Origin: an uncultured Clostridia bacterium
Lineage (GTDB): Bacteria; Bacillota; Clostridia; TANB77; CAG-508
Length of the DNA stretch: 24,007 nucleotides
Assembly (NCBI GenBank): GCA_949077355.1
Contig: CARUQW010000022.1
Span: 1-24,007 of the forward strand
Reading direction: 5' to 3'
In this document: positions 1 to 8,085 of the stretch, piece by piece
Layout: every line of letters starts with the position of its first letter
Position numbering within the stretch: position 1 is the first letter of the stretch
Program-made: the position numbers and the translations under genes
The notes under the pieces: generated by a model
The model's database searches: none
Told to the model about the DNA's origin: nothing
Seen by the model: only the letters and a program-made list of their open reading frames with translations

Positions 1-18
1 TAGAGTCATTTTCATATC

Positions 19-48
19 TATCTGTTCTATAAAAAGTTCGAACAGATA
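19..48 (-). terminator. Hairpin just downstream of the tRNA-Cys gene
   Basis: A perfect 9-bp inverted repeat (TATCTGTTC at 19-27, GAACAGATA at 40-48) with a 12-base loop lies seven bases past the 3' end of tRNA-Cys on the minus strand. It could end or mark the 3' boundary of the tRNA transcript. No clear T-run follows it on the minus strand, so the terminator call is tentative; a processing site or an operator is also possible. Confidence 0.4.
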
Positions 49-54
49 CGTCAT

Positions 55-128
55 TGGAGGCGACACCCGGATTCGAACCGGGGATCAGAGTTTTGCAGAC
101 TCGTGCCTTACCACTTGGCTATATCGCC
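55..128 (-). tRNA. tRNA-Cys (anticodon GCA)
   Basis: Read on the minus strand the gene starts GGCGATA and ends TGTCGCC-T-CCA, giving a closed 7-bp acceptor stem with one G-T wobble, discriminator U and an encoded CCA end. The D arm (AGCCAAGTGGTAAGGC) and T arm (CCCGGTTCGAATCCGGG) are canonical. The anticodon loop CTGCAAA holds GCA, so it decodes UGC and UGU as cysteine. It lies 14 bases after tRNA-Gly and is presumably cotranscribed with it. The outermost pair of the anticodon stem looks mismatched. Confidence 0.97.
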
Positions 129-142
129 GTTTAAAGATATTT

Positions 143-216
143 TGGAGCAGGTAACGGGAATCGGACCCGTAACTTAACCTTGGCAAGGTTACGTTTTACC
201 ACTAAACTATACCTGC
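143..216 (-). tRNA. tRNA-Gly (anticodon GCC)
   Basis: On the minus strand the gene starts GCAGGTA and ends TACCTGC-T-CCA, a perfect acceptor stem with encoded CCA. The anticodon loop is TTGCCAA with anticodon GCC (reads GGC and GGU). The T loop is GTCCGATTC. It is the first gene of a two-tRNA unit driven by the promoter at 276-304. Confidence 0.97.
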
Positions 217-275
217 GTGTTTTCTAATTTAAGTCTATTCATATTTCGTTAATAATATTCCTAAATGCATTACTA

Positions 276-304
276 ATCATACCAAATTTATTATCTATTG
301 TCAA
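276..304 (-). promoter_or_regulatory. Promoter of the tRNA-Gly/tRNA-Cys unit
   Basis: On the minus strand TTGACA (299-304), a 17-base spacer and TATGAT (276-281) form a near-consensus sigma-A promoter about 60 bases before tRNA-Gly. The -35 box overlaps the left 10-bp direct repeat (302-311) of the neighbouring palindromic element, so the insertion left the promoter intact. Confidence 0.85.
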
Positions 305-311
305 GAAAAAT
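302..311. repeat. Left 10-bp direct repeat (probable target duplication)
   Basis: CAAGAAAAAT here is repeated exactly at 770-779, and the two copies bracket the palindromic element. On the minus strand the right copy is the T-tract of the topA terminator, while this copy runs into the tRNA promoter. The ancestral site therefore probably had a single copy joining the two. Confidence 0.75.
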
Positions 312-769
312 ATGGCAATCGCTTAAAAATATTTAGTCATACACTTTTAGAAATCTTTAAATAAATATCATTCATATACAGCTGACGCTTGATTGGAATA
401 AGATTTAGAATTTGTTTAGTTGTAAAATAAGGAACGCTCAGGGCAAATAAACTTTTATCTATTCCTTATAAATCACTCGGCTACCTTTCATAACGTTTAA
501 CAAATTCTATAACAAAAGTCATAACGATACCCGAAAACAGGACCCTTTATGACTTTTGTTAAGAATTTGGTAAAACTATTCCAGTCGCATTCGTAATTTA
601 TGCGAAATAGATAAAAGTTTATTTGAACATGAGAAAGGCTCATTTTACAGATTTATAAATTCTTATCGAATGTAATGAACATGGAAGCGAAATATGAATG
701 ATATTTATTTAAGAAGTTTTATAATTTAACATGGTCTATATAACCAAATATTTTTAAGCGATTGCCTTA
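312..769. mobile_element. 458-bp palindromic MITE-like element
   Basis: The whole segment folds on itself. Its ends are a perfect 21-bp inverted repeat (314-334 with 746-766, starting GGCAATCGCTTAAAAA). Further arms pair at 357-377 with 692-712 (21 bp), 444-463 with 606-625 (20 bp) and 511-524 with 547-560 (14 bp), around a 22-base centre. It encodes no protein of note. Exact 10-bp direct repeats flank it at 302-311 and 770-779. I infer a non-autonomous insertion mobilised in trans by an unidentified transposase; transcription would give a very long hairpin RNA. The family is not one I recognise. Confidence 0.75.
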
Positions 770-838
770 CAAGAAAAATGAGGTAATCCATTGAAATTTT
801 GTTATGTTTCCACACAAAATTTCATAATTACCCCATTT
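770..838 (-). terminator. Rho-independent terminator of topA
   Basis: Immediately after the topA stop, the minus strand forms a long hairpin: ATGGGGTAAT (827-836) with ATTACCTCAT (778-787) as the outer stem, and GAAATTTTGT (814-823) with ACAAAATTTC (793-802) as the inner stem. It is followed by TTTTTC (773-778). The T-tract coincides with the right direct repeat of the palindromic element. Confidence 0.8.
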
Positions 839-841
839 ATT

Positions 842-2917
842 CTATTTCGTATTTTTCTTTTTAGTAGTCTTTTTAACTGGCTTTCTTGTTTTTTTAGCTG
901 TTTCTTTTCGTATTTCTTCTGCCTCTTTGGGATTCCATTTTTCTCCCTCTTTTGGCTTGTTCCAAGAAATATAATCACAAGAAGCTGGATTATTTTCACA
1001 TATATAATAATTTCTTTTTCTTTTTGTTTTTCTGACTTGTACTGTTGCACCACATTTAGGGCATGGAACATCAATTGTTTCAATGATTGGCTTAGCATTT
1101 TTACATTCTGGATAGCCTGGGCATGCTAAAAATTTTCCATATCTACCATACTTATATACCATCATTCGTCCACATTTTTCACATTGAACATCTGACACTT
1201 CATCTACTAATTCTACATGTTCTAGTTCTTTTTCTACTTTCTCAATTTCTTTTTCAAATGGTCCATAGAATTCACGAATCATTTTTTTCCATTCTTCTTT
1301 TCCCATTGCTATTTCATCAAATTCATTTTCTATTTTAGCTGTAAATTCTACATTAATAACATCTGTAAAGTTTTCTGTTAATAATTTATTTACAATTCTT
1401 CCTAATTCAGTAGGAGATAATTGCTTTTGTATTTTTTCAATATATCTTCTATCTAAAATTGTTGTTATGGTTGGAGAATAGGTACTTGGTCTTCCAATGT
1501 CTTTTTCTTCCAAAGCTTTTACTAGGCTTGCTTCTGTATACCTTGGTGGTGGTTCTGTAAAGCTTTGCTTTGGATTTAGTTGTTTCAATTTTAGTTCTTG
1601 TCTTTCCTTTAAATCTGGTAACATTCCCTGTTCTTCTTGCTCTTTACTATCAGTTCCTTCTACATATAATGTCATAAATCCTTTAAATTTAATCATTTGA
1701 CCATTTGCCTTAAAGGTGTATCCATTAGCGTCAATTGCGACTGCCATTGTGTCATAAATTGCTGTTGCCATCTGACTTGCCATAAATCGATTATAAATTA
1801 ATTTATATAATTTGTATTGGTCTTTTGTTAAATATTCTTTAATTGCTTCTGGTTCTAAGTCTGCATAAGTAGGTCTAATACCTTCGTGAGCATCTTGTGC
1901 CTCTTTATTTGTTTTGTAATATCGATTTTCATGATAATTTTCACCATAAGTTGCTACTATATGTTCTTTTGCTGCTGCTCTTGCTTCTTCTGAAATTCTA
2001 GTAGAGTCTGTTCTCATATAAGTAATCAGACCTACGGTACCTTTTTCTGGCATCTTGACACCTTCGTATAAACCTTGCGCTATTGACATGGTTTTCTTTA
2101 AGGTAAATCCTAATTTTCTAGACGCTTCTTGTTGCATTGTACTAGTTGTAAATGGTGGAGCTGGATTTCTTTTCTTTTCTCCTTTTTTTACTTCTTTTAC
2201 AATATATTGAGCATTGTCTAGTTCTTTTAAAATTTGATTCATTTCTTCTTCTGAATGAACTTCTTGCTTTTTGCCATCTTTTCCATGAAATCTTGCTTCA
2301 AATTCTTTTTTACTTTCTTTATCTTGTAAATTAGCATATAAATTCCAATATTCTTCTGGTTTGAAATTTTCAATTTCTTCTTCTCTATCTACAATTAATT
2401 TCACAGCAACAGATTGTACTCTTCCTGCTGATAATCCTCTTTTTACTTTCTTCCATAATACAGGACTCATTTTATATCCTACAATTCGGTCTAATACTCT
2501 TCTAGCTTGTTGTGCATCTACTAAGTTAATATCAATATCTCTTGGTTCTTTAATTGCTTTTTGTACAGCTCCTTTTGTTATTTCATTAAAGGTTACTCTT
2601 GTTATTTTTTTCTCTTGCTCTTGCAAAATAGTAGCTAAATGCCATGCAATTGCTTCTCCTTCACGGTCAGGGTCAGTTGCAATATAGATTTTTTTGGCCT
2701 GTTTTGCTTCTTTTTTTAAAGATTTGATTAAATCTCCTTTTCCTCTAATATTAATATATTCTGGTTCAAAATCGTGTTCAATGTCAATTCCCATTTTTGA
2801 TTTTGGTAAGTCCCTGATATGTCCCATAGATGCTACTACTTTTGTACTTCCTCCTAGGAATTTTTTTATGGTATTAGCTTTTGCTGGTGATTCCACTATT
2901 ACTAATTTATCTGCCAT
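842..2917 (-). CDS. topA: DNA topoisomerase I (type IA)
   Basis: Relaxes negatively supercoiled DNA in the cytoplasm by cutting one strand through a tyrosyl 5'-phosphate. The 691-aa protein starts with the Toprim domain (VESPAKA at 8-14; acidic TDPDREGE at 81-88 for Mg2+). The active-site motif GLITYMRTDSTR puts the catalytic tyrosine at 300. Two C-terminal zinc ribbons follow (C579, C582, C599, C605 and C619, C622, C640, C647), then a Lys-rich tail from about 675. Length is normal for Firmicute TopA. The start is supported by AGGAGG eight bases upstream and by the promoter at 2949-2977. It is transcribed alone and ends at the terminator at 770-838. Confidence 0.98.
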   Translation of the reverse strand: MADKLVIVESPAKANTIKKFLGGSTKVVASMGHIRDLPKSKMGIDIEHDFEPEYINIRGKGDLIKSLKKEAKQAKKIYIATDPDREGEAIAWHLATILQEQEKKITRVTFNEITKGAVQKAIKEPRDIDINLVDAQQARRVLDRIVGYKMSPVLWKKVKRGLSAGRVQSVAVKLIVDREEEIENFKPEEYWNLYANLQDKESKKEFEARFHGKDGKKQEVHSEEEMNQILKELDNAQYIVKEVKKGEKKRNPAPPFTTSTMQQEASRKLGFTLKKTMSIAQGLYEGVKMPEKGTVGLITYMRTDSTRISEEARAAAKEHIVATYGENYHENRYYKTNKEAQDAHEGIRPTYADLEPEAIKEYLTKDQYKLYKLIYNRFMASQMATAIYDTMAVAIDANGYTFKANGQMIKFKGFMTLYVEGTDSKEQEEQGMLPDLKERQELKLKQLNPKQSFTEPPPRYTEASLVKALEEKDIGRPSTYSPTITTILDRRYIEKIQKQLSPTELGRIVNKLLTENFTDVINVEFTAKIENEFDEIAMGKEEWKKMIREFYGPFEKEIEKVEKELEHVELVDEVSDVQCEKCGRMMVYKYGRYGKFLACPGYPECKNAKPIIETIDVPCPKCGATVQVRKTKRKRNYYICENNPASCDYISWNKPKEGEKWNPKEAEEIRKETAKKTRKPVKKTTKKKNTK

Positions 2918-2948
2918 GTAATCCTCCTTATTTCTTGCTTACTTAAGT

Positions 2949-2977
2949 ATTTTAGTCTACTTTTCCACAATTTGCAA
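2949..2977 (-). promoter_or_regulatory. Promoter of topA
   Basis: TTGCAA (2972-2977), 17 bases, then TAAAAT (2949-2954) on the minus strand, 30 bases ahead of the topA start codon. It lies in the gap after the DUF6514-like gene, so topA has its own start site. Confidence 0.75.
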
Positions 2978-2997
2978 GCTTTTGTGTAAAATTCACT

Positions 2998-3321
2998 TTA
3001 TAGTAATATCATTTTTTTGGAAAAATCACTTAAAATATCATCAACTGCTACTGGTGTTACTTCGTTTTCTTTTAGTATATTTAATATTTCTTCTATTTTC
3101 TTTTCATCATTGGATACATATTGTATTTTTTTATTTTCTATTTTTACCTCTTCTTTTTGGTATTCTGTTTTGACTATGCTAATGCCAAATTTAGCTTTTT
3201 CTTGTTTTATCATTTCATCCTCATTAATTAATTTATAATATTCTAATTTAATTGGATGTTCGATTCCTGCCTCATTTAACATTTCTTTGTTGATAAAGGT
3301 ACTGCTGAAAAAAGTTCTCAT
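2998..3321 (-). CDS. DUF6514-like small protein
   Basis: A 107-aa soluble protein without signal peptide or membrane segment. The C-terminal half (ISIVKTEY..., then YVSNDEKKIEEILNIL and NEVTPVAVDDILSDF) resembles the clostridial family DUF6514, which has a conserved 'NEVTP' segment near its end; its function is unknown to me. The first half has many charged residues. AAAGGGG lies six bases before ATG and a near-consensus promoter sits at 3354-3382, so it is a real monocistronic gene between the DUF975 gene and topA. The family assignment rests on recalled motifs only. Confidence 0.6.
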   Translation of the reverse strand: MRTFFSSTFINKEMLNEAGIEHPIKLEYYKLINEDEMIKQEKAKFGISIVKTEYQKEEVKIENKKIQYVSNDEKKIEEILNILKENEVTPVAVDDILSDFSKKMILL

Positions 3322-3353
3322 TTTTATCCCCTTTCTTTTGTAATCCGTTTCTC

Positions 3354-3382
3354 ATAATACTATGTTTTCCTGGACTTTTCAA
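3354..3382 (-). promoter_or_regulatory. Promoter of the DUF6514-like gene
   Basis: TTGAAA (3377-3382), 17-base spacer, TATTAT (3354-3359) on the minus strand, about 33 bases before the start codon at 3321. Confidence 0.75.
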
Positions 3383-3438
3383 GAACTTTTCATCGCAAAT
3401 TTTTCCATATTTTTACAATATTTGCCGTTTTTCGTTTT

Positions 3439-3469
3439 TTGTCTAAAAAAAGTGAAGCTTTTTGACAAT
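3439..3469 (-). terminator. Possible terminator after the DUF975 gene
   Basis: On the minus strand TTGTCAAAAAG and a T7 run ending AGACAA can pair around a CTTCAC loop, just past the stop at 3474. The stem is A-T rich and the T-run is inside the hairpin, so the call is weak. Confidence 0.35.
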
Positions 3470-3473
3470 TATT

Positions 3474-4349
3474 TTAATCATTTTCCTCATACTTTTCTTT
3501 TAATTCCACATATAATTCTGCATTTGTTGCCGCATTATATGGATTTACATATAATATACTTAACAAACCAAATGTTAATACAGATAAGAAATTCCATCCA
3601 AAAAATGATAAATCTAAAATAAATGTCTTCCACTTATTCCCTTTCATCATTTCTTTCGATATTGCAAATGCTTCTTTTCTTTTTATCGTTGGATTTTCAG
3701 CTAAGAGATATGGTATCATTCTATATTCATAAGTCTTTATCAATCCTCCTATAATGGTTAGATACCAAAGAGCTGTATAAATGTTTCGTAAAAACATGGT
3801 AATTGCTACATTTAGCCAATGTTCTTTTCGAAAAATTTCTACTATAATTCCTACTCTTGTATTGTTTCCTTCTCTTGCTTTTAAGAAATATCTTTTTCCA
3901 CCTACAATTAAAGGATCTGCAATAAATATCGTAAAAGCAAAGGAAATTAAAGCTCCTATACATAACATGATACCTAAGATTGGGTAATTGATATTAAATG
4001 ATGTAATTCCATCCCATATTTTAAAGATATATTTTTGTGATTTCATAGCATTATTTAAATTTGCTTCAATGGCTTCCCATACTTTCATTTGTGCTTCATT
4101 TAATGTTTCTTTAATATTTTGCTGATTAAAAAATGGATCTATTTCAATTTCTTGACCCGTTACTTTGTCTTCTACTTGGTACACCACATAATTAGGATCG
4201 ATAGAGTCTTCTGATTGCCATATTCCTACTGTTGAAGTACCAAATTCTCCTGTAAATAGAGCAATTAAAAAACATACCACAATAGCTGTCCAATAATTTT
4301 TATGCACAACTTTTTTGGCTCTATCTTTTAATTCTTTTCTTTTCCACAT
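3474..4349 (-). CDS. DUF975 family integral membrane protein
   Basis: A 291-aa polytopic membrane protein. It opens with a basic cytoplasmic segment (RKELKDRAKKVVHKNYW) and a first hydrophobic helix at about 20-35. A polar, probably extracellular stretch follows up to about residue 110, and the rest holds three to four helices. The pattern RYFLKAREG, then MIPYLLAENPTIKRKEAFAIS and GNKWKTFILDLSFFGW, ending NPYNAATNAELYVELK, is what I know from DUF975 proteins of Clostridia and Bacilli. Their role is unknown; they are often expressed alone. GGAG precedes the ATG and a consensus promoter lies at 4385-4413. The long inserted loop after the first helix is larger than I would expect for the family. 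Confidence 0.85.
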   Translation of the reverse strand: MWKRKELKDRAKKVVHKNYWTAIVVCFLIALFTGEFGTSTVGIWQSEDSIDPNYVVYQVEDKVTGQEIEIDPFFNQQNIKETLNEAQMKVWEAIEANLNNAMKSQKYIFKIWDGITSFNINYPILGIMLCIGALISFAFTIFIADPLIVGGKRYFLKAREGNNTRVGIIVEIFRKEHWLNVAITMFLRNIYTALWYLTIIGGLIKTYEYRMIPYLLAENPTIKRKEAFAISKEMMKGNKWKTFILDLSFFGWNFLSVLTFGLLSILYVNPYNAATNAELYVELKEKYEEND

Positions 4350-4384
4350 TACTTTTTCTCCTACATTCCTATATCATTTTTACT

Positions 4385-4413
4385 ATTATAAACCAATTTT
4401 TTTCTCTTAGCAA
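4385..4413 (-). promoter_or_regulatory. Promoter of the DUF975 gene
   Basis: TTGCTA (4408-4413), 17-base spacer, TATAAT (4385-4390) on the minus strand, 36 bases before the start codon. Confidence 0.8.
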
Positions 4414-4435
4414 GTATAATATAATACAAACTTAT

Positions 4436-4975
4436 CTACTGTTTTAAAATTTTTCTATATTCTTTATATTCTGGCATATTCATTTCCACTAAATCCCAAA
4501 ACTTAGTGGAATGATTCATATGTTTTAAATGGCACATTTCATGTAATACCACATACTCAATTACTTTTTCATCTTTTTTAGCTAATTTCTTGTTAATTGT
4601 AATATTTCGATTCGTAGAACAACTTCCCCATGCATATTTGATGTCTCTTATTCTTACTTTATTGGGTTCTTCTTTTAATAAAATAGCATATCTTTCTATC
4701 TTACTTTTCACTATTTCTTCTAGCCTTTTTATATCTTCTAACTCAATTGTTTCCTCTATTTTTGCTTTTTCCTTTTCCTTTTTTATATTCTCATAAATCC
4801 ATTTAGCCTTTTTGTTAACAAATTCTTGTACTAATTTATTCCTGCATCGTAGTGGCGCTTTTACTATAACATTTCCTTCTTTTATATAAATATATATATT
4901 TTTTATTTTGGATAAAACAAGTTCATATGTTATAATCTCATTTTCGTATTGTATTTGATATTTTGTATTCTTCAT
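4436..4975 (-). CDS. YgjP/DUF45-type zinc metallopeptidase
   Basis: A 179-aa cytoplasmic protein with the gluzincin-like motif HEMCH (145-149), followed by the third ligand His155 in the segment MNHSTKFW. The preceding WGSC (116-119) is also typical of the YgjP-like (DUF45, SprT-related) metallopeptidases. The cellular substrate is not known. I chose the internal ATG at 4975 because GGAGG sits eight bases upstream; an earlier in-frame ATG at 5002 overlaps the dinB stop (ATGA) and has no ribosome site. The gene follows dinB directly, so both are probably on one transcript from the promoter at 6199-6227. Confidence 0.85.
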   Translation of the reverse strand: MKNTKYQIQYENEIITYELVLSKIKNIYIYIKEGNVIVKAPLRCRNKLVQEFVNKKAKWIYENIKKEKEKAKIEETIELEDIKRLEEIVKSKIERYAILLKEEPNKVRIRDIKYAWGSCSTNRNITINKKLAKKDEKVIEYVVLHEMCHLKHMNHSTKFWDLVEMNMPEYKEYRKILKQ

Positions 4976-4998
4976 GATTTTTTCCTCCGTCCCAAAAA

Positions 4999-6183
4999 TC
5001 ATTTTAGCATATTTCTTGCTCGTGTGATTGTATGATAACCATATTTTTCTTTTAGCTCATCAACTGTTTTATCTAATTTTGCCTGTTTCTCATTTTGCTC
5101 GTCTTGAAATAGTGATAATTGTTGTTCTCCTTTTCCTATTAAATGGTCTACTCTTAGGCCTATTAATCTGATTGACATTCCCTTTTGATACATTTGGCTT
5201 AATAATTCTTTTGCCTTTTGGTAAATTTCTTTGGTTGATGAGGTTGCTACTAATAATTTTCCTTGATGTGAGGTGTCTTCAAAGTCTTTGGTTCTTAGTT
5301 GTATATTTACAGTAGTTGCTAACAAATTCTGTTTCCTTAAACGGTAAGTTACCTGTTCTACTAGCGCTAATAATATTTCTTCTAATTTTGATACTTCTGT
5401 AATATTTTGTGGTAATGTAATAGAATTACCTATTCCTTTTGGTTTTTCTTCTTCATATTTTACTTCTGAATTATCAATTCCATTCGCATATTCCCACATC
5501 ATAATTCCATGTTTTCCAAACTTTTTTTCTAACATGTTTTTATCTGCTTTTGCTAATTCCCCAATTGTTTTAATTTGTAGATTATATAATTTAGGGACGC
5601 TCTTTCTTCCCAGCATAAATAATTCCGAGACTGGTAATGGCCACATCTTTTGAGCTATTTCTTCTCGATATAAGGTATGTATTTTATCTGGTTTCGTAAA
5701 ATCGGATGCCATTTTAGCTAATAGTTTATTGTTAGCTACCCCTATGTTTACGGTAAATCCTAATTCTTTTTTAACTCTTTTACTAATTTCTTTTGCCTTG
5801 TTTAACAAACTATCTTTCATTAAATAATTCGTCATGTCTAGGAAACACTCGTCAATACTAAATCTTTCTATTTTGTCTGTATATTGCAATAATAAATTAT
5901 ACAAGCCATCTGAGTATTTTCTATATATCTTAGAATTGGATTGAAAAATTTGTACTCCTGGACATTTTATTTTGGCTTGGTATATCGTTTCTGCTGTTCG
6001 AATTCCAAATTCTTTTGCTTTCATACTTTTGGCTAGGACAATTCCTGATCTTTTTGTTTCGTCTCCCCCTATTATTGCAGGGATTTCTCTGATATCAATT
6101 TTGCTTCCTTGTTTTAACATTTCTACTGCTGTCCAACTTAAAAAAGCATTGTTGACATCTATGTGTAATATTTGTTTTTCCAT
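4999..6183 (-). CDS. dinB: DNA polymerase IV (Y-family translesion polymerase)
   Basis: A 394-aa Y-family polymerase that copies past damaged template bases. The metal-binding residues are visible: Asp9 in HIDVNNAF and Asp111-Glu112 in SIDECFLD; Phe14 is in the steric-gate position. The palm/fingers run to about 170, then the thumb with its helix-hairpin-helix (IKTIGELAKAD, about 204-214), then the little finger. QLSLF at 355-359 is a sliding-clamp binding motif. The HIDVNNAF variant marks a divergent clostridial branch of DinB. The start at 6183 is preferred because GGTGAT lies just upstream and the promoter at 6199-6227 would leave upstream starts untranscribed. It ends in TGA, overlapping a possible downstream ATG. 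Confidence 0.93.
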   Translation of the reverse strand: MEKQILHIDVNNAFLSWTAVEMLKQGSKIDIREIPAIIGGDETKRSGIVLAKSMKAKEFGIRTAETIYQAKIKCPGVQIFQSNSKIYRKYSDGLYNLLLQYTDKIERFSIDECFLDMTNYLMKDSLLNKAKEISKRVKKELGFTVNIGVANNKLLAKMASDFTKPDKIHTLYREEIAQKMWPLPVSELFMLGRKSVPKLYNLQIKTIGELAKADKNMLEKKFGKHGIMMWEYANGIDNSEVKYEEEKPKGIGNSITLPQNITEVSKLEEILLALVEQVTYRLRKQNLLATTVNIQLRTKDFEDTSHQGKLLVATSSTKEIYQKAKELLSQMYQKGMSIRLIGLRVDHLIGKGEQQLSLFQDEQNEKQAKLDKTVDELKEKYGYHTITRARNMLK

Positions 6184-6198
6184 AGTATCACCAATGCT

Positions 6199-6227
6199 AT
6201 TATAGAATTTTTGTTTGTTTTTGTCAA
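6199..6227 (-). promoter_or_regulatory. Perfect-consensus promoter of dinB
   Basis: TTGACA (6222-6227), exactly 17 bases, then TATAAT (6199-6204) on the minus strand, 15 bases before the dinB start. I see no CGAAC-N4-GTTCG type LexA box over it. Confidence 0.9.
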
Positions 6228-6236
6228 GTTGTTTTA

Positions 6237-8012
6237 TTACTCTTTTATATATATAATTGGGCGAAAGGCAATTGACCAAGCTGCACCATTCCATTCTCCT
6301 CTTGTTGCTTGATCCCAACTTGCTGTTGAATAAGTTCCTCCTCTATAAGTACAAGGAGTTGACGTTCCTCCCGTAGTGCTATATGTGCATGTTTCTGTTG
6401 TGTATTCTCTCCAATTGCTCGCTATTTCATATATATTACATTGTACATCACCCGTGTTTCCTGTCTTTACACTTTTTTGTAAGCTCCCTCTTGCATGTGC
6501 ATAGTCTTTATTGGTACCAAATTTTTCTATAAATATGATAGTTGTATCCCATGCATAACTATTCATTATATCTGTTTCAAATTTTTTACTTGTATACATA
6601 TTTCTACATAAAGTTCCTGCCCTAGCTGGTGTTACAGAACAATAGGGATTCTGATTTGCTTTTTATACTATTGTGCTATCAGAAGAGCTTGCTTCATATC
6701 TAGCAATATAATATCCATTGTTTTTACTAACACCATTTTTAAATCCCGTTAAGTCTTTTGCAACTGCTTGATTGGTAGATGCTGCTGTTGTTTTTTCTTC
6801 AAATTTTTTTCCATTCCATGTAATAGATGCATCTCCTTTTGCCGTTCTTGTTGTTCCACTTTCTCCGAAATCGTATCGATTTAATTGTATCGTTTCATAT
6901 GCCGTTTTTGCTGCATTTTTATATATTTTTCCTACTGGTACCCATACAAATTGATTTCCTTTTGCATCTTGTATCACAATCCCTTCTGTTACATAGTTTC
7001 CTAATGCTATTTTAAATCCTGCGGGTATTACGATTTTGTTTCCATAGCCATCATACATTGTAGTATTGATTTCTTGTTTTGTCATTAGTTCTGTTTTACA
7101 TTCTGCCCAAGTGATGTCTCTTGCCTTCCACTGAGCAAATAGCTCTATATCCTTATTTACTGTTATTACCATTTCATCCTTATAGGATGTTTCTGTTCCA
7201 TTCGCATCTATCGTCCAGTTTAAAAAATCATAACCTATTCTTGCAAATGTATTTGGCGTTAATTTTATACTACTATCTTTTTTTACATTAACACTTGTCA
7301 TCGTACCATCTCCACCATTTGCATTAAAAGTGATGGTTACTATTTCGCTTTCCCATATAGCATATAATGTTATATTTTCTTCTATCTTTAGTCTACTTCC
7401 TTCTACATATATTTCGGATTTTCCTTCTTTGTCCCTACACCACCCTACAAATTTGTAGTTTTCCTTTGTATAATAATTAGATGGTAAAATGGCATAAAAT
7501 CCCTTCCTTATTTGTTGTTTTTGTATTTCTCCATTTCCAGAATTTGCATCATATAGAATCTGACATTTTTCTTTTGCTATTTCAAAATAATTTTCTCTTA
7601 TCTTTGCTGTCAACGTTACATTATCTATTTCTACTATTATTTCATAATTATCCTTTGTTTCTATTAATAAAATTGTATTTTCATAATCATTTACTTTTTG
7701 TTCAAAGTATTCATCACATTTCACAGTTGAATTTACCCAATCCTTCTGATTAATTCTATTATTAATACTTGTTATAAAAACCTCTTTCTTTGCTGTTTCT
7801 TGTCTTTCTATTTGTTCTTGATAGATTTCTAATTTTATTTCTTCAAAATATTGTAATTTTTTCGTCTGGATAACTGCTCTTTTGCTTTTTGCTATTATTC
7901 CGTTATTTCCTGCTAACATTATTAATGTGACTCCCGCTAAAATCAATAAGACTATTACTGTAATTACCAAAGCAATCAGAGTAATAGCCCTTTCTTGTTT
8001 TATACCTTTCAT
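6237..8012 (-). pseudogene. Pilin-like / InlB-repeat / SUMF-like surface protein interrupted by one TAA
   Basis: Codons 1-449 encode a protein with a type IV pilin-like N-terminus (QERAITLIALVITVIVLLIL, about 6-25), a helical stretch, two Listeria-Bacteroides (InlB B-type) repeats at about 153-221 (ending LYAIW) and 226-297 (ending LFAQW), and the start of a formylglycine-enzyme-like (SUMF) domain (FVWVPVGKIY, GYYIARYEA). Codon 450 (6663-6665) is TAA. The same frame then stays open for 141 codons to 6237 and supplies the rest of that domain (YAWDTTIIF, NWREYTTE, AFRPIIYIKE). It looks like a 591-codon gene with a single nonsense change. The first 449 residues could still be made as a truncated surface protein. 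AGAGG precedes the ATG and a consensus promoter is at 8047-8075. Confidence 0.8.
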
Positions 8013-8046
8013 AATTTTTCCTCTTTCGCTTTTATCGATTAGAAAA

Positions 8047-8075
8047 ATTATATCAAATCAATTATTTTTTTACAA
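8047..8075 (-). promoter_or_regulatory. Promoter of the pilin-like surface gene
   Basis: TTGTAA (8070-8075), 17-base spacer, TATAAT (8047-8052) on the minus strand, 34 bases before the start codon at 8012. The promoter appears intact although the gene is interrupted. Confidence 0.75.
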
Positions 8076-8085
8076 CGGTATCTCA

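Noticed and set aside
302..779. Palindromic element as a degraded insertion sequence with transposase
   Set aside because: No frame of useful length occurs inside, and the two halves are complementary to each other throughout, so there is no room for a transposase gene.
791..3238. Several plus-strand open frames opposite topA and the DUF6514-like gene
   Set aside because: They are Phe/Leu/Ser-rich shadows of Lys/Glu-rich genes on the other strand and lack ribosome sites.
6184..6318. Longer dinB start 45 codons upstream
   Set aside because: It would begin upstream of the perfect promoter, inside the preceding surface gene, and the DinB fold starts at MEKQILHIDV.
6663..6665. TAA at codon 450 of the surface gene as a recoded sense codon
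   Set aside because: TAA ends other intact genes here (cas1, cas7, cas8-like), so general reassignment is excluded; TGA ends dinB, so a Mycoplasma-type code is excluded too.
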